Assembly (NCBI RefSeq): GCF_018308945.1
Contig: NZ_CP070501.1
Coordinates: 310,001-374,000, forward strand
Direction of reading: 5' to 3'
DNA length: 64,000 nucleotides
Source: Agrococcus sp. Marseille-Q4369
GTDB lineage: Bacteria > Actinomycetota > Actinomycetes > Actinomycetales > Microbacteriaceae
The position numbers were made by a program, and so were the translations under genes. Below, piece by piece: positions 17,467-25,954 of this stretch. The notes beneath the pieces were generated by a model that worked only from the letters and a program-made list of their open reading frames with translations, did no database searches and was not told the origin of the DNA. The number at the start of each line of letters is the position of its first letter. Position 1 is the stretch's first letter.

Positions 17467-18891
17467 TCAGACGCCGTAGTAGAGCTCGAACTCGTACGGG
17501 TGCGGGCGGAGCGCCATCGGCAGGATCTCGGTCTCGCGCTTGAGCGAGATCCACGTGTCGATGAGGTCCTTCGTGAAGACGTTGCCCTCGAGCAGGAACT
17601 CGTGGTCGTTCTCGAGCGCGACGAGCGCCTCCTCGAGCGTGCCCGGCACCTGCGGGATGCCCTTGGCCTCCTCGGGCGGCAGCTCGTAGAGGTCCTTGTC
17701 GATCGGGTCCATCGGCTCGATGCGGTTGCGGATGCCGTCGAGGCCCGCCATCATCTGCGCCGCGAACGCGAGGTACGGGTTCGACGCCGCGTCGGGCGCG
17801 CGGAACTCGATGCGCTTCGCCTTCGGGTTCGAGCCCGTGATCGGGATGCGGATCGCGGCCGAGCGGTTGCCCGCCGAGTAGACGAGGTTGACCGGCGCCT
17901 CGAAGCCCTTCACGAGGCGGCGGTAGGAGTTGATCGACGGGTTCGTGAACGCGAGCACCGCCGGCGCGTGCGCGAGCAGGCCGCCGATGTACCAGCGAGC
18001 CGTGTCGGAGAGGTTGCCGTAGCCGTTCTCGTCGAAGAAGAGCGGCTTGCCCTCGAGCCACAGCGACTGGTGCGTGTGCATGCCCGAGCCGTTGTCGCCG
18101 AAGAGCGGCTTCGGCATGAACGTCGCCGTCTTGCCCCACTCGAGCGCCGTGTTCTTCACGATGTACTTGAAGGCGAGGATCTCGTCGGCCGCCTTGACCA
18201 TCGTGTTGAAGCGGTAGTTGATCTCGGCCTGGCCGCCGGTGCCGACCTCGTGGTGGCTGCGCTCGACCTGCAGGCCGATCGCCTCGAGCTTGAGGCAGAT
18301 GTCGTCGCGCAGGTCGGCCTGCTTGTCGACGGGGGAGACGGGGAAGTAGCCGCCCTTGAAGGGCGTCTTGTAGCCGAGGTTGCCGCCCTCCTCGACGCGA
18401 CCGCTGTTCCAGGCGCCCTCCTCCGAGTCGACGGAGTGGAACGACTGGTTCGCCGTGACGGAGTAGCGCACGTCGTCGAAGATGTAGAACTCCGCCTCGG
18501 GGGCGAAGAACGCGGTGTCGGCGATGCCCGTGGAGGCGAGGTACTGCTCGGCCTTGTGCGCGACCTGACGCGGGTCGCGGTGGTAGATCTCGCCCGTGCG
18601 CGGGTTGTAGATGTCGAAGATCATCACGAGCGTCTTGTGCTCGCGGAACGGGTCGAGGTAGGCGGTCGACACGTCGGGGATGAGCTGCATGTCGGACTCG
18701 TTGATGGTCGCGAAGCCGCGGATCGAGGAGCCGTCGAAGAGCTGGCCGACCGAGAAGAACTCCTCGTCCACCGTCGACGCGGGGATGTTGAAGTGCTGCT
18801 GCACCCCGGGGAGGTCGGTGAACCGGATGTCGAGGAACTTCACCTCCTCGTCCTTGATGAAGGCGAGGGCCTCGGACGGGTCCTTGAACAT
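17467..18891 (-). CDS. glnA: Glutamine synthetase type I-beta (GlnA1), adenylylation-regulated
   Basis: The main ammonium-assimilating enzyme: forms glutamine from glutamate, ammonia and ATP as a dodecamer. It is 474 aa. Blocks seen are [50 protein letters not shown] and [15 protein letters not shown]. The adenylylation site is Tyr402 in [10 protein letters not shown], the target of the GlnE encoded next door. The promoter region holds a full four-site GlnR box (18953-18990), so it is controlled transcriptionally and by covalent modification. Start ATG 18891 has an AGGAGCACC ribosome-binding site. Confidence 0.97.
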   Translation of the reverse strand: MFKDPSEALAFIKDEEVKFLDIRFTDLPGVQQHFNIPASTVDEEFFSVGQLFDGSSIRGFATINESDMQLIPDVSTAYLDPFREHKTLVMIFDIYNPRTGEIYHRDPRQVAHKAEQYLASTGIADTAFFAPEAEFYIFDDVRYSVTANQSFHSVDSEEGAWNSGRVEEGGNLGYKTPFKGGYFPVSPVDKQADLRDDICLKLEAIGLQVERSHHEVGTGGQAEINYRFNTMVKAADEILAFKYIVKNTALEWGKTATFMPKPLFGDNGSGMHTHQSLWLEGKPLFFDENGYGNLSDTARWYIGGLLAHAPAVLAFTNPSINSYRRLVKGFEAPVNLVYSAGNRSAAIRIPITGSNPKAKRIEFRAPDAASNPYLAFAAQMMAGLDGIRNRIEPMDPIDKDLYELPPEEAKGIPQVPGTLEEALVALENDHEFLLEGNVFTKDLIDTWISLKRETEILPMALRPHPYEFELYYGV

Positions 18892-18952
18892 GGTGCTCCT
18901 GACTTGGCGGTTCGGTTGAGCTGGTGCCTGACCTCGACGCTACGCGGGAGCC

Positions 18953-18990
18953 GTTGCCCGGCCGTGACGCCGATGTTTCGGCGGTGTTAC
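18953..18990 (-). promoter_or_regulatory. GlnR box upstream of glnA1
   Basis: Read on the minus strand toward glnA1 there are four pentamers each separated by exactly 6 nt: GTAAC (18990-18986), GAAAC (18979-18975), GTCAC (18968-18964), GCAAC (18957-18953). This is the a1-b1-a2-b2 pattern of the nitrogen regulator GlnR (GTnAC-N6-GaAAC repeated). A TAGCGT hexamer at 18941-18936 may be the -10. Confidence 0.82.
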
Positions 18991-18991
18991 G

Positions 18992-19681
18992 TCAGCGCGG
19001 CCGGCCGGGTCGCACCCGGCGGGGATCGATGCCCTTCGGGATGGGCAGGTTCGTCTGCCCGAGCGAGGTGAGCCGGTTCGCGACCGCCATCACCTCGGCG
19101 CGGCTCAGCACCTTCTTCAGCCGGCGCATCGACTTCGTCATCTTGCGCAGCTCGAGCGCCGAGTCGGGCCCGATCTCGAGCACGTTGACCGGCACGTTCG
19201 GCACGATGCGCTTGAGCTTGCGCTGCTCCTCGCCCACGAGTCGCGCGACGCGCTCTCGCGGGCCCTCGGCGATCAGCACGATGCCGGGCTTGCCGACCGC
19301 GCGGTAGACGGCGTCCTGCGTGCGCGGGTTGACCGCGACAGGCATCTCGCTCGTCGACCAGTTGCCGCGCAGGCCGCTCTTGAGCACGGCGCCCACGGCG
19401 CCGGGGCGGCCCTCGATCTGCGAGAACGCGATCTTCTCGGCGCGCCACGTGAGCGTCATCATCATGAGCATCAGGCCGATGAGCACGCCCGAGATCACCC
19501 AGAGGACGAACCACAGCACGTCCTGTCGCATCACGATCGCGAGCACGACGACGACGATGATGGGCCCGAAGAAGGCGAGCAGCATCAGCGGCAGCGCCGC
19601 CTTGTCGTTCTTGCGGGTCATCTGGAAGATGGACCACATCGTCTTGAGCCTGCCGGGCTCCTTCTCGGTCTCGCGCGCCAT
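18992..19681 (-). CDS. DUF4191 membrane protein
   Basis: A 229-aa protein with two adjacent membrane segments near the N-terminus (about residues 29-51, LPLMLLAFFGPIIVVVVLAIV, and 55-78, WFVLWVISGVLIGLMLMMM). A cytoplasmic domain follows (KIAFSQIEGRPGAVGAVLK, then GPRERVARLVGEEQRKLKRIVPNVPVN). It belongs to DUF4191, conserved beside glnA1 and the lipoate genes in actinobacteria (mycobacterial Rv2219 neighbourhood). The role is unknown. A TATCCT -10 lies 7 nt before ATG 19681. The GlnR box of glnA1 begins 2 bp from its stop codon. Confidence 0.9.
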   Translation of the reverse strand: MARETEKEPGRLKTMWSIFQMTRKNDKAALPLMLLAFFGPIIVVVVLAIVMRQDVLWFVLWVISGVLIGLMLMMMTLTWRAEKIAFSQIEGRPGAVGAVLKSGLRGNWSTSEMPVAVNPRTQDAVYRAVGKPGIVLIAEGPRERVARLVGEEQRKLKRIVPNVPVNVLEIGPDSALELRKMTKSMRRLKKVLSRAEVMAVANRLTSLGQTNLPIPKGIDPRRVRPGRPR

Positions 19682-19688
19682 GCTCCCC

Positions 19689-19694
19689 AGGATA
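19689..19694 (-). promoter_or_regulatory. -10 element (TATCCT), short or absent leader of DUF4191 gene
   Basis: Minus-strand TATCCT, 7 nt before ATG 19681. The intervening GGGGAG could also act as a ribosome-binding site on a longer transcript. Confidence 0.5.
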
Positions 19695-19774
19695 CCGGGG
19701 CGCGGAGCCTCCGCTCTCCACAGCGAGGTGCGGATTCCGCTCGCTCCCTCCCGCCGCCGTGGCATGGTCGCGCC

Positions 19775-21052
19775 GTGGATGTCGAGGCAGCGTCGATCGC
19801 CGGCTACCCGCTCGTGCGCGCGGTGCGGCGGTCGTTCGATCGCGAGGTCTGGGTGGCGGATGCGTCTGGGCGCGGCGTCGAGGTGCACCGTGCCCTCGCG
19901 GGCGGTGATGCGCCGCTCGCGCGCGAGGCCGAGGCGCTGCTGGTCGCCGAGCACGAGCACCTGCTGCCCGTCGTCGACGTCGCGACCGACGACGGCGTCG
20001 TCGTGGTGCGGCAGCTCGAGCCGCGCGACCTCGCCGACTGGCTGCTCGAGCGCGGCGAGCCCGAGCCCGGGGAGGCCGTCACCGCGCTCGCGCCGATCGC
20101 GGCGGCGCTCGGCGCCCTCCACGCGATCGGCGCCGTCGCGGGCGGCGTGACGGCGCACGACGTGCGCGTCGACGCCGACGGCGCGCCGCTGCTCGCCGCC
20201 GAGGGCGCGCACCTCGAGACCGACCGCCCGACCGAGGCGTGGCGGGAGGCGAGCGACGGCGTCGCGGCCGACGCGCTCGGCTGGCGTGAGCTCGCGCTGC
20301 TGCTCGCCGACGCGAGCGGGCAGCCGCTGCCGCAGTCGGTCGAGGCGGCCGTCGAGCGCCGCGACCTCGCTGCCGCGGGCGCAGCCCTCATCGCCGCGTG
20401 GCCCGCGCTGCCGCTCGCGCTCGACCCGCCCGTCGCGCGCGGCGAGCCGGCACCGTCGCGGATGCGTCCGCGCGAGCGGGCGAGCGGGCTCGAGGCGGTG
20501 TGGGCTCGCGTCGCGCTGCTGCTCGAGCGGCTCCCGCGGGGCGCGCCGGTCGCAGCACGGTTGCTCGACTCGGCGCGCGCCGTGCGCCCGCGCTACTGGG
20601 CCGTCGGCGGCGGGGGCGTCGTCGCGCTCGTCGTGGCGGCGGTGCTGCTGGGCGGCAGCGGTCCGCCGGTGGCGGACGCGGCGGCGGAGCCATCGCCGAC
20701 GCCGACCCTCGGCGACGTGGCTGCCGCGCCGCCCCCGGCGGTGCCGACCGCGCAGCCGCCGCCGGGCGGCGTGGCGGCCGACCCGCTCGCGGGCGCGGCC
20801 GTGCTGCTCGCCGAGCGCGAGGCGTGCCTCGATGCGGACGACGCGGCGTGCCTCGTCGGGCTGCACGAGCCCGACAGCCCGCTGCTCACCGCTCCAGCGC
20901 CATGGCGGATGCCCGACGACGGGGTGCTCGAGGTCGTGCAGCAGCTCGGCGACGCGTGGCTGCTGCGCGTGGTGTCCGGAGACGAGCCTGCCTCGGTGCT
21001 CGTCATGAGCACCGAGGCAGGCTGGACCCTTCGGGACGCGTGGTCTGACTAG
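19775..21052 (+). CDS. Membrane-anchored pseudokinase-like protein
   Basis: A 425-aa protein. Residues about 1-200 resemble a degraded bacterial Ser/Thr kinase: EREVWVADASGRGVEVHRAL looks like the N-lobe, and HEHLLPVVDVATDDGVVVV and LGALHAIGAVAGGVTAHDVRVDADGAPLL look like the catalytic-loop region. HxD-K-x-x-N and DFG are not present, so it should be inactive. One membrane helix lies at about 275-297 (WAVGGGGVVALVVAAVLL), then a Pro/Ala/Thr-rich linker and an extracellular domain with a Cys pair (EACLDADDAACLVG). The start is GTG 19775, 6 nt after a weak CATGGT. Its stop codon overlaps that of sucB. Confidence 0.72.
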   Translation: MDVEAASIAGYPLVRAVRRSFDREVWVADASGRGVEVHRALAGGDAPLAREAEALLVAEHEHLLPVVDVATDDGVVVVRQLEPRDLADWLLERGEPEPGEAVTALAPIAAALGALHAIGAVAGGVTAHDVRVDADGAPLLAAEGAHLETDRPTEAWREASDGVAADALGWRELALLLADASGQPLPQSVEAAVERRDLAAAGAALIAAWPALPLALDPPVARGEPAPSRMRPRERASGLEAVWARVALLLERLPRGAPVAARLLDSARAVRPRYWAVGGGGVVALVVAAVLLGGSGPPVADAAAEPSPTPTLGDVAAAPPPAVPTAQPPPGGVAADPLAGAAVLLAEREACLDADDAACLVGLHEPDSPLLTAPAPWRMPDDGVLEVVQQLGDAWLLRVVSGDEPASVLVMSTEAGWTLRDAWSD

Positions 21053-22941
21053 ACCTCGAACGCACCCGACTCGAGGCGCTGCTTGACCGCCGCGAGGTAG
21101 CGGGCGGCGTCGGCGCCGTCGATGATCCGGTGGTCGTACGACAGGGCGAGGAACACCATCGATCGGATCGCGATCGAGTCCTGGCCGTCGACCGAGACGA
21201 CGACCGGGCGCTTCACGACCGTGCCGACGCCGAGGATCGCGCGCTGCGGCTGGAACACCACGGGGGTGTCGAAGAGCGCGCCGCGCGAGCCGGTGTTCGT
21301 GAGCGTGAAGGTGCCGCCGGCCAGCTCGTCGGGCTTGAGCTGGTTGTCGCGCGTCCGCTGCGCGAGATCGGCGATCTCGGCGGTCAGCTCGCGGATGCTC
21401 TTCGACGACGCGTCGCGGATGACCGGCGTGAGCAGGCCGCGCTCGGTGTCGACCGCCATCGCGAGGTTCTCGGTCTCGGGATAGGTGATCGTCTCGCCGT
21501 CGTCCGTCGCGTTGATGAGCGGGTGCGCCTTGAGCGCCTCGACCGCCGCTTGCGTGAAGAACGGCAGGAAGGTGAGCTTGTTGCCCGTCTCCTGCTGGAA
21601 CGAGGCCTTCTTCGCCTCGCGCAGCTGCGCGACCTTCGTCACGTCGACCTCGACGACGGTCGTGAGCTGGGCGAGCTCCTGCATCGACTCGACGGCGCGC
21701 TTCGCGACGACCTTGCGCAGGCGCGACATCTTCGCGGTCGTGCCGCGCAGCGGCGAGACCTCGACGGGAGCCGGTGCGGCCTCGGCCGCGGGCGCTGCCT
21801 GCGGGGCCTCGGCGGGCTTCGCCTCGGCTGCCGCGAGCACGTCCTCCTTGCGGATGCGGCCGCCGACGCCCGTGCCCGAGATCGAGCCGAGGTCGACGCC
21901 GCGCTCGTTCGCGAGCTTGCGGACGATCGGTGTCACGTAGACGCCGGTCGACGCGGGCTGCGCGGGCGACGCCGACGCCGACGGAGCGGCGGGTGCCTGC
22001 GCCGCGGAATCCGACTGCGCGGGCTTCGACGGCGCGGGCGGTGCCGGCTGCTTCGGCGCCTCGGCCTTCGGGGCCTCCTGCTTCGGCGCCTCGGCAGCGG
22101 GTGCCGCCTGCTGGTCCTCGGCCTCGGGTGCCTTCGCGGGTTCGGGCTGTTCGGTCGAGGGCTTCGCGGGCTCGGGCTGCTCGGCCGGCGTCGCGTCCTG
22201 CTCCTCGGCGGAGCTCGACGACGGCGCGGGCTCGTCGGTCGCGGCGTCGTCGGTCGTCGGCTCGCCGCCGGACGGCGCGCTCGCCGAGCCGCCGACGCGC
22301 GCGATGACGCTGCCGACCTCGACCGTGTCGTCCTCGGCCACGAGCAGCTCCGAGATGGTGCCGGCCACGGGGGAGGGGACCTCGGTGTCGACCTTGTCGG
22401 TCGAGATCTCGACGATCGGCTCGTCGACCTCGATCTCGTCGCCGACCGCCTTGAGCCAGCGGATGATCGTGCCTTCGGTGACGCTCTCGCCGAGCTCCGG
22501 GAGCTTGATGTCGGTGCCGCCGCTCGACTGCTGCTCGTCGGCCTGCGGCGCGGGCGCCGACTCCTGCTGCTCGTCGGCCTGCTTCGAAGGCGACTCCTGC
22601 GCCTCGGCGGCCGACTCGTCGTCGGCCTCCTGCTCGGGCTCGGGGTCGGTGCCCTCGGTCGCCGTCTCGGCGTCGGTCTCCGGCGCCTGCTCGGCGGGTG
22701 CGTCGCCCGCGTCGCCGACGCGCGCGATGACTGCGCCGACCTCGACGGTGTCGTCCTCGTCGGCCAGGATCTCGGTGAGCGTGCCGGCGATCGGCGACGG
22801 CACCTCGGTGTCGACCTTGTCGGTCGAGATCTCGACGAGCGGCTCGTCGACGGCGATCTCGTCGCCGACGGCCTTCAGCCAGCGCGTGATCGTGCCCTCG
22901 GTGACGCTCTCGCCGAGCTCGGGGAGCTTGATGTCAGTCAT
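21049..22941 (-). CDS. sucB: 2-Oxoglutarate dehydrogenase E2 / dihydrolipoamide acyltransferase with two lipoyl domains
   Basis: Core acyltransferase of a 2-oxoacid dehydrogenase complex, 630 aa. It has two lipoyl domains (about residues 1-77 and 145-220), each with the lipoylation motif EISTDKVDTEVPSP. Long Ala/Pro/Glu linkers follow, then a peripheral-subunit-binding domain (YVTPIVRKLANERGVDLGSISGTG). The catalytic domain (about 400-630) ends with ALSYDHRIIDGADAARYL, which holds the active-site His and Asp. It is likely shared by the OGDH and PDH complexes, as in other actinobacteria. It lies 24 bp after lpd in one operon. Confidence 0.95.
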   Translation of the reverse strand: MTDIKLPELGESVTEGTITRWLKAVGDEIAVDEPLVEISTDKVDTEVPSPIAGTLTEILADEDDTVEVGAVIARVGDAGDAPAEQAPETDAETATEGTDPEPEQEADDESAAEAQESPSKQADEQQESAPAPQADEQQSSGGTDIKLPELGESVTEGTIIRWLKAVGDEIEVDEPIVEISTDKVDTEVPSPVAGTISELLVAEDDTVEVGSVIARVGGSASAPSGGEPTTDDAATDEPAPSSSSAEEQDATPAEQPEPAKPSTEQPEPAKAPEAEDQQAAPAAEAPKQEAPKAEAPKQPAPPAPSKPAQSDSAAQAPAAPSASASPAQPASTGVYVTPIVRKLANERGVDLGSISGTGVGGRIRKEDVLAAAEAKPAEAPQAAPAAEAAPAPVEVSPLRGTTAKMSRLRKVVAKRAVESMQELAQLTTVVEVDVTKVAQLREAKKASFQQETGNKLTFLPFFTQAAVEALKAHPLINATDDGETITYPETENLAMAVDTERGLLTPVIRDASSKSIRELTAEIADLAQRTRDNQLKPDELAGGTFTLTNTGSRGALFDTPVVFQPQRAILGVGTVVKRPVVVSVDGQDSIAIRSMVFLALSYDHRIIDGADAARYLAAVKQRLESGAFEV

Positions 22942-22965
22942 TCTCGGATCTCCTGTGGCTGTCGA

Positions 22966-24339
22966 TCAGATGGCGTGGAGTGGGGTGCCCGCGAGCTTCA
23001 TCATGGTCTCGCCGAGCGCCTCGTCCTGCGTCGGGTGGGCGTGCACGAGCTGCGAGACGTCCTCCGGGTAGGCCTCCCAGTTCACGATGAGCTGGGCCTC
23101 GCCGATGAGCTCGCTCACGCGGCGCCCGATCATGTGGACGCCGACGACGGGTCCGTCCTTGACGCGCACCGCCTTGACCGAGCCCGTCGTGCCGACGATC
23201 TCGCTCTTCGCGTTGCCGCCGAGCGAGTACTCGTACGACTCGATCCTGTCCTCGCCGAACTGCTCCTTGGCCTTCGCCTCGGAGTAGCCGATCGACGCGA
23301 CCTCGGGGTCGGAGTAGGTGACCTTGGGGATGTTGATGTCCTGCACCATGCGCGGCTCGAGCCCGGCGATCTCCTCGGCGACGAAGATGCCCTGCTGGTA
23401 GCCGCGGTGCGCGAGCTGCAGGCCCGGGACGATGTCGCCGACGGCGTAGACGCCGGGGACCGAGGTCTGCAGCCGGTCGTCGACGGTCACGAAGCCGCGG
23501 TCGAGCTGCACGCCGACCTCCTCGTAGCCGACATCGGCGGTGTTCGGGCCACGGCCGACGGCCACGAGCAGCAGGTCGGCGTCGATCGTCTCGCCCGTCT
23601 CGAGCGAGACGTGCACGCCCGTGTCGTCCTGCGTGACGCCCGAGAAGCGCGCACCGAGCTTGAACTGGATGCCGCGCTTCTTGTAGGCGCGCTCGAACTG
23701 CTTCGAGACCGACTCCTCCTCGTTCGCGACGAGGTGGGGCAGGCCCTCGATGATCGTGACCTCGGCCCCGAAGGCGCGCCAGACGCTCGCGAACTCGACG
23801 CCGATGACGCCGCCGCCGAGGATCGCCACGCGCTGCGGGATCCAGTCGAGGCGGAGCGCCTGCTCGCTCGTGATGACGTTGCCCGTGATCTCGAGACCCG
23901 GGAGCGTCTTCGCGTACGAGCCGGTCGCGAGCACGATGTTCTTGCCCGTGAGGGTGCGGTCGCCGACCTGCACGGTCGTGGGGGAGGCGAGCTTGCCGTC
24001 GCCCTCGACGACCTCGATGCCCTTGGCCTTGATGAGACCCTGCAGGCCCTTGTACTTCTTCGAGACGATGCCCTCGCGGAACGCGGTCACCCGCTCGATG
24101 TCGATGCCCTTGAGCTCGGCGTCGACGCCGGCGTGACCCGCGTCGCGCACCTCGTCGGCCACCTCGGCCGAGTGCAGCATCGCCTTGGTGGGTATGCAGC
24201 CGCGGTGGAGGCACGTGCCGCCGAGCTTGTCCTTCTCGACGATCGCGACGGTCTTGCCGAGCTGCACGGCGCGCAGCGCGACGGCGTAGCCGGCACTGCC
24301 TCCACCCAGGACGACGATGTCAAAGCTCTGATCGGACAC
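22966..24339 (-). CDS. lpdA: Dihydrolipoyl dehydrogenase (E3)
   Basis: A flavoprotein that reoxidises the lipoyl groups of the 2-oxoacid dehydrogenase complexes with NAD. It has an N-terminal FAD motif VVLGGGSAGYAVALRAVQLG, the redox-active disulphide GGTCLHRGCIPTK, the NAD motif VAILGGGVIGVEFASVW, and the C-terminal HAHPTQDEALGE with the catalytic His-Glu pair. GTG 24339 (VSDQSFDIVVLGG) is chosen because AGGAG lies 7 nt before it. An in-frame ATG five codons upstream overlaps that ribosome-binding site and has none of its own. From GTG the protein is 457 aa. Operon with sucB. Confidence 0.95.
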   Translation of the reverse strand: MSDQSFDIVVLGGGSAGYAVALRAVQLGKTVAIVEKDKLGGTCLHRGCIPTKAMLHSAEVADEVRDAGHAGVDAELKGIDIERVTAFREGIVSKKYKGLQGLIKAKGIEVVEGDGKLASPTTVQVGDRTLTGKNIVLATGSYAKTLPGLEITGNVITSEQALRLDWIPQRVAILGGGVIGVEFASVWRAFGAEVTIIEGLPHLVANEEESVSKQFERAYKKRGIQFKLGARFSGVTQDDTGVHVSLETGETIDADLLLVAVGRGPNTADVGYEEVGVQLDRGFVTVDDRLQTSVPGVYAVGDIVPGLQLAHRGYQQGIFVAEEIAGLEPRMVQDINIPKVTYSDPEVASIGYSEAKAKEQFGEDRIESYEYSLGGNAKSEIVGTTGSVKAVRVKDGPVVGVHMIGRRVSELIGEAQLIVNWEAYPEDVSQLVHAHPTQDEALGETMMKLAGTPLHAI

Positions 24340-24460
24340 GCACTTGCTCCTCATGAGTCTCTTGTGCCGCGCCGGTGGGCGCAGCGGTGCACGGCATTTC
24401 CTGCCCGAGCCAGCCTAGCCGCTCAGCCCTGACCGGCCGGTGTCAACCGGTGAGCCGGTG

Positions 24461-25909
24461 TCACTCCGCCGAGCGCGACATCTTCGAGATCATGCGCAGC
24501 ACGCCGCGCACGACGACGCCCGTCGCGCCCGAGGGCGTGTGGCCGAAGGGCTTGCCGGTGTTCATCGAGGGACCGGCGATGTCGATGTGCGCCCACGGGA
24601 TCGGGGAGCCGTCGCGCTCGCCCACGAACTCGCCCAGGAAGGCGGCCGCGAGGAGCATGCCGCCCGAGCGGTTGCCGACCTTGGCGTTCTGGAGATCGGC
24701 GACCTCCGAGTCGAGCATCGAGCGCATCTCCTCGGGGATCGGCATGGGCCAGACGAGCTCGCCCACCTCGCGCGAGGCGCGCACGAAGGCGTCGACGAAC
24801 GCCTCGTCGTTGCCCATCACGCCGCTCACGCGGTCGCCGAGCGCGACCTGCTGCGCGCCGGTGAGGGTCGCGACGTCGATGATCGCATCGGGCTGCGCCT
24901 CGGAGGCGAGCACGAGCGCGTCGGCCATCACGAGCCGGCCCTCGGCGTCGGTGTTCGTGACCTCGACGCTCGTGCCGCCGCGGATGACGATGACGTCGTC
25001 TGGCCGGGTCGACGTCGACGAGACCATGTTCTCGGCGAGCGCGAGGTGCGCGGTGACGCGGATCGGCAGCTGCAGCGCGGCGGCGGCGGCGGTCACCGCG
25101 TACACGGTCGCGGCGCCCGTCATGTCGTACTTCATGTGCTGCATCGAGCCGGCGGGCTTGAGCGAGAGGCCGCCCGAGTCGAACGTGATGCCCTTGCCGA
25201 CGAGCACGACGTGGCGCGTCGCGTTGTCGGGCGCGTGCTCGACCGTGACGAGCCGCGGCGGGCGGCTCGAGCCCTGGCCAACGCCGACGATGCCGCCGAA
25301 GCCCTCGCGACGGAGGCGCTCCTCGTCGCGCACGACGACGCTCAGGCCGGCCTGCTGCGCCTCGGCGGCGACGCGGTCGGCGAAGTGGACGGGGCTCAGC
25401 AGGTTCGGCGGCGTGTTCGCGAGGTCGCGCGTGAGCCAGACGGCGGTCGAGGCGGCCTTCGCCATCGCGACGACGGTCTCGGTCACCTCCGCCTCGCCGG
25501 CGACGGCCGCGATCTCGACGACGCCGGGCTTGGGCTCGCGCTTGAGCCCGTCGAAGCGGTAGGCGCCGAGCGCCGCGCCCTCGAGCACCGCGAGCACGTC
25601 GTCGGTCGTCCGCACCGGCAGCGCGAGCGCGAGCGTCGGCACGTCGCGCAGCGCACGCACCGCGGCGCCGGCGATCTGCCGCAGGCGCACCGACCCGGTG
25701 TCGTCGCCGAGCCCGACGAACGCGACCCGGCGGCCGTCGACGACCGCTCGCACGACCTGCTCGCGCTCGCCCGTGGCGCCGATGCCGCGGAGGAGCTCCG
25801 GGTCGAAGCCCTCGGCGGTGGGCTCCTCCCCGGGGTGCACGCCGTGCACGATGAGCTCGGCGGTAGCGTCCTCGGGGCGGGCGATGATGGAGAGTGCGGG
25901 GATGGGCAT
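24461..25909 (-). CDS. pepA: Leucyl aminopeptidase (M17)
   Basis: A hexameric di-zinc aminopeptidase of 482 aa. The C-terminal catalytic domain shows GKGITFDSGGLSLKPAGSM, then MKYDMTGAATV, and NTDAEGRLVMADAL, which is the M17 signature. These supply the Lys, Asp and Glu metal ligands and the bicarbonate-binding Arg. The N-terminal alpha/beta domain is about 1-165. A TATCCT -10 lies 8 nt before ATG 25909, suggesting a leaderless transcript. It is divergent from the PAC2 gene and upstream of, but probably separate from, lpd-sucB (about 120 bp gap with CCGGTGTCA direct repeats). Confidence 0.95.
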   Translation of the reverse strand: MPIPALSIIARPEDATAELIVHGVHPGEEPTAEGFDPELLRGIGATGEREQVVRAVVDGRRVAFVGLGDDTGSVRLRQIAGAAVRALRDVPTLALALPVRTTDDVLAVLEGAALGAYRFDGLKREPKPGVVEIAAVAGEAEVTETVVAMAKAASTAVWLTRDLANTPPNLLSPVHFADRVAAEAQQAGLSVVVRDEERLRREGFGGIVGVGQGSSRPPRLVTVEHAPDNATRHVVLVGKGITFDSGGLSLKPAGSMQHMKYDMTGAATVYAVTAAAAALQLPIRVTAHLALAENMVSSTSTRPDDVIVIRGGTSVEVTNTDAEGRLVMADALVLASEAQPDAIIDVATLTGAQQVALGDRVSGVMGNDEAFVDAFVRASREVGELVWPMPIPEEMRSMLDSEVADLQNAKVGNRSGGMLLAAAFLGEFVGERDGSPIPWAHIDIAGPSMNTGKPFGHTPSGATGVVVRGVLRMISKMSRSAE

Positions 25910-25917
25910 GGGTCACG

Positions 25918-25923
25918 AGGATA
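25918..25923 (-). promoter_or_regulatory. -10 element (TATCCT), leaderless start of pepA
   Basis: Minus-strand TATCCT followed by 8 nt and ATG 25909. Confidence 0.5.
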
Positions 25924-25942
25924 CCTGCGGCTCGACGGTCAC

Positions 25943-25948
25943 TAGGCT
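25943..25948 (+). promoter_or_regulatory. -10 element (TAGGCT), leaderless GTG start of PAC2 gene
   Basis: TAGGCT, then GGGAGG (6 nt), then GTG 25955. This also fixes GTG as the start. Confidence 0.55.
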
Positions 25949-25954
25949 GGGAGG

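Noticed and set aside
24340-24354. ATG 24354 as the lpd start
   Set aside because: It overlaps the AGGAG that serves GTG 24339 and has no ribosome-binding site of its own. The FAD motif spacing fits the GTG start.
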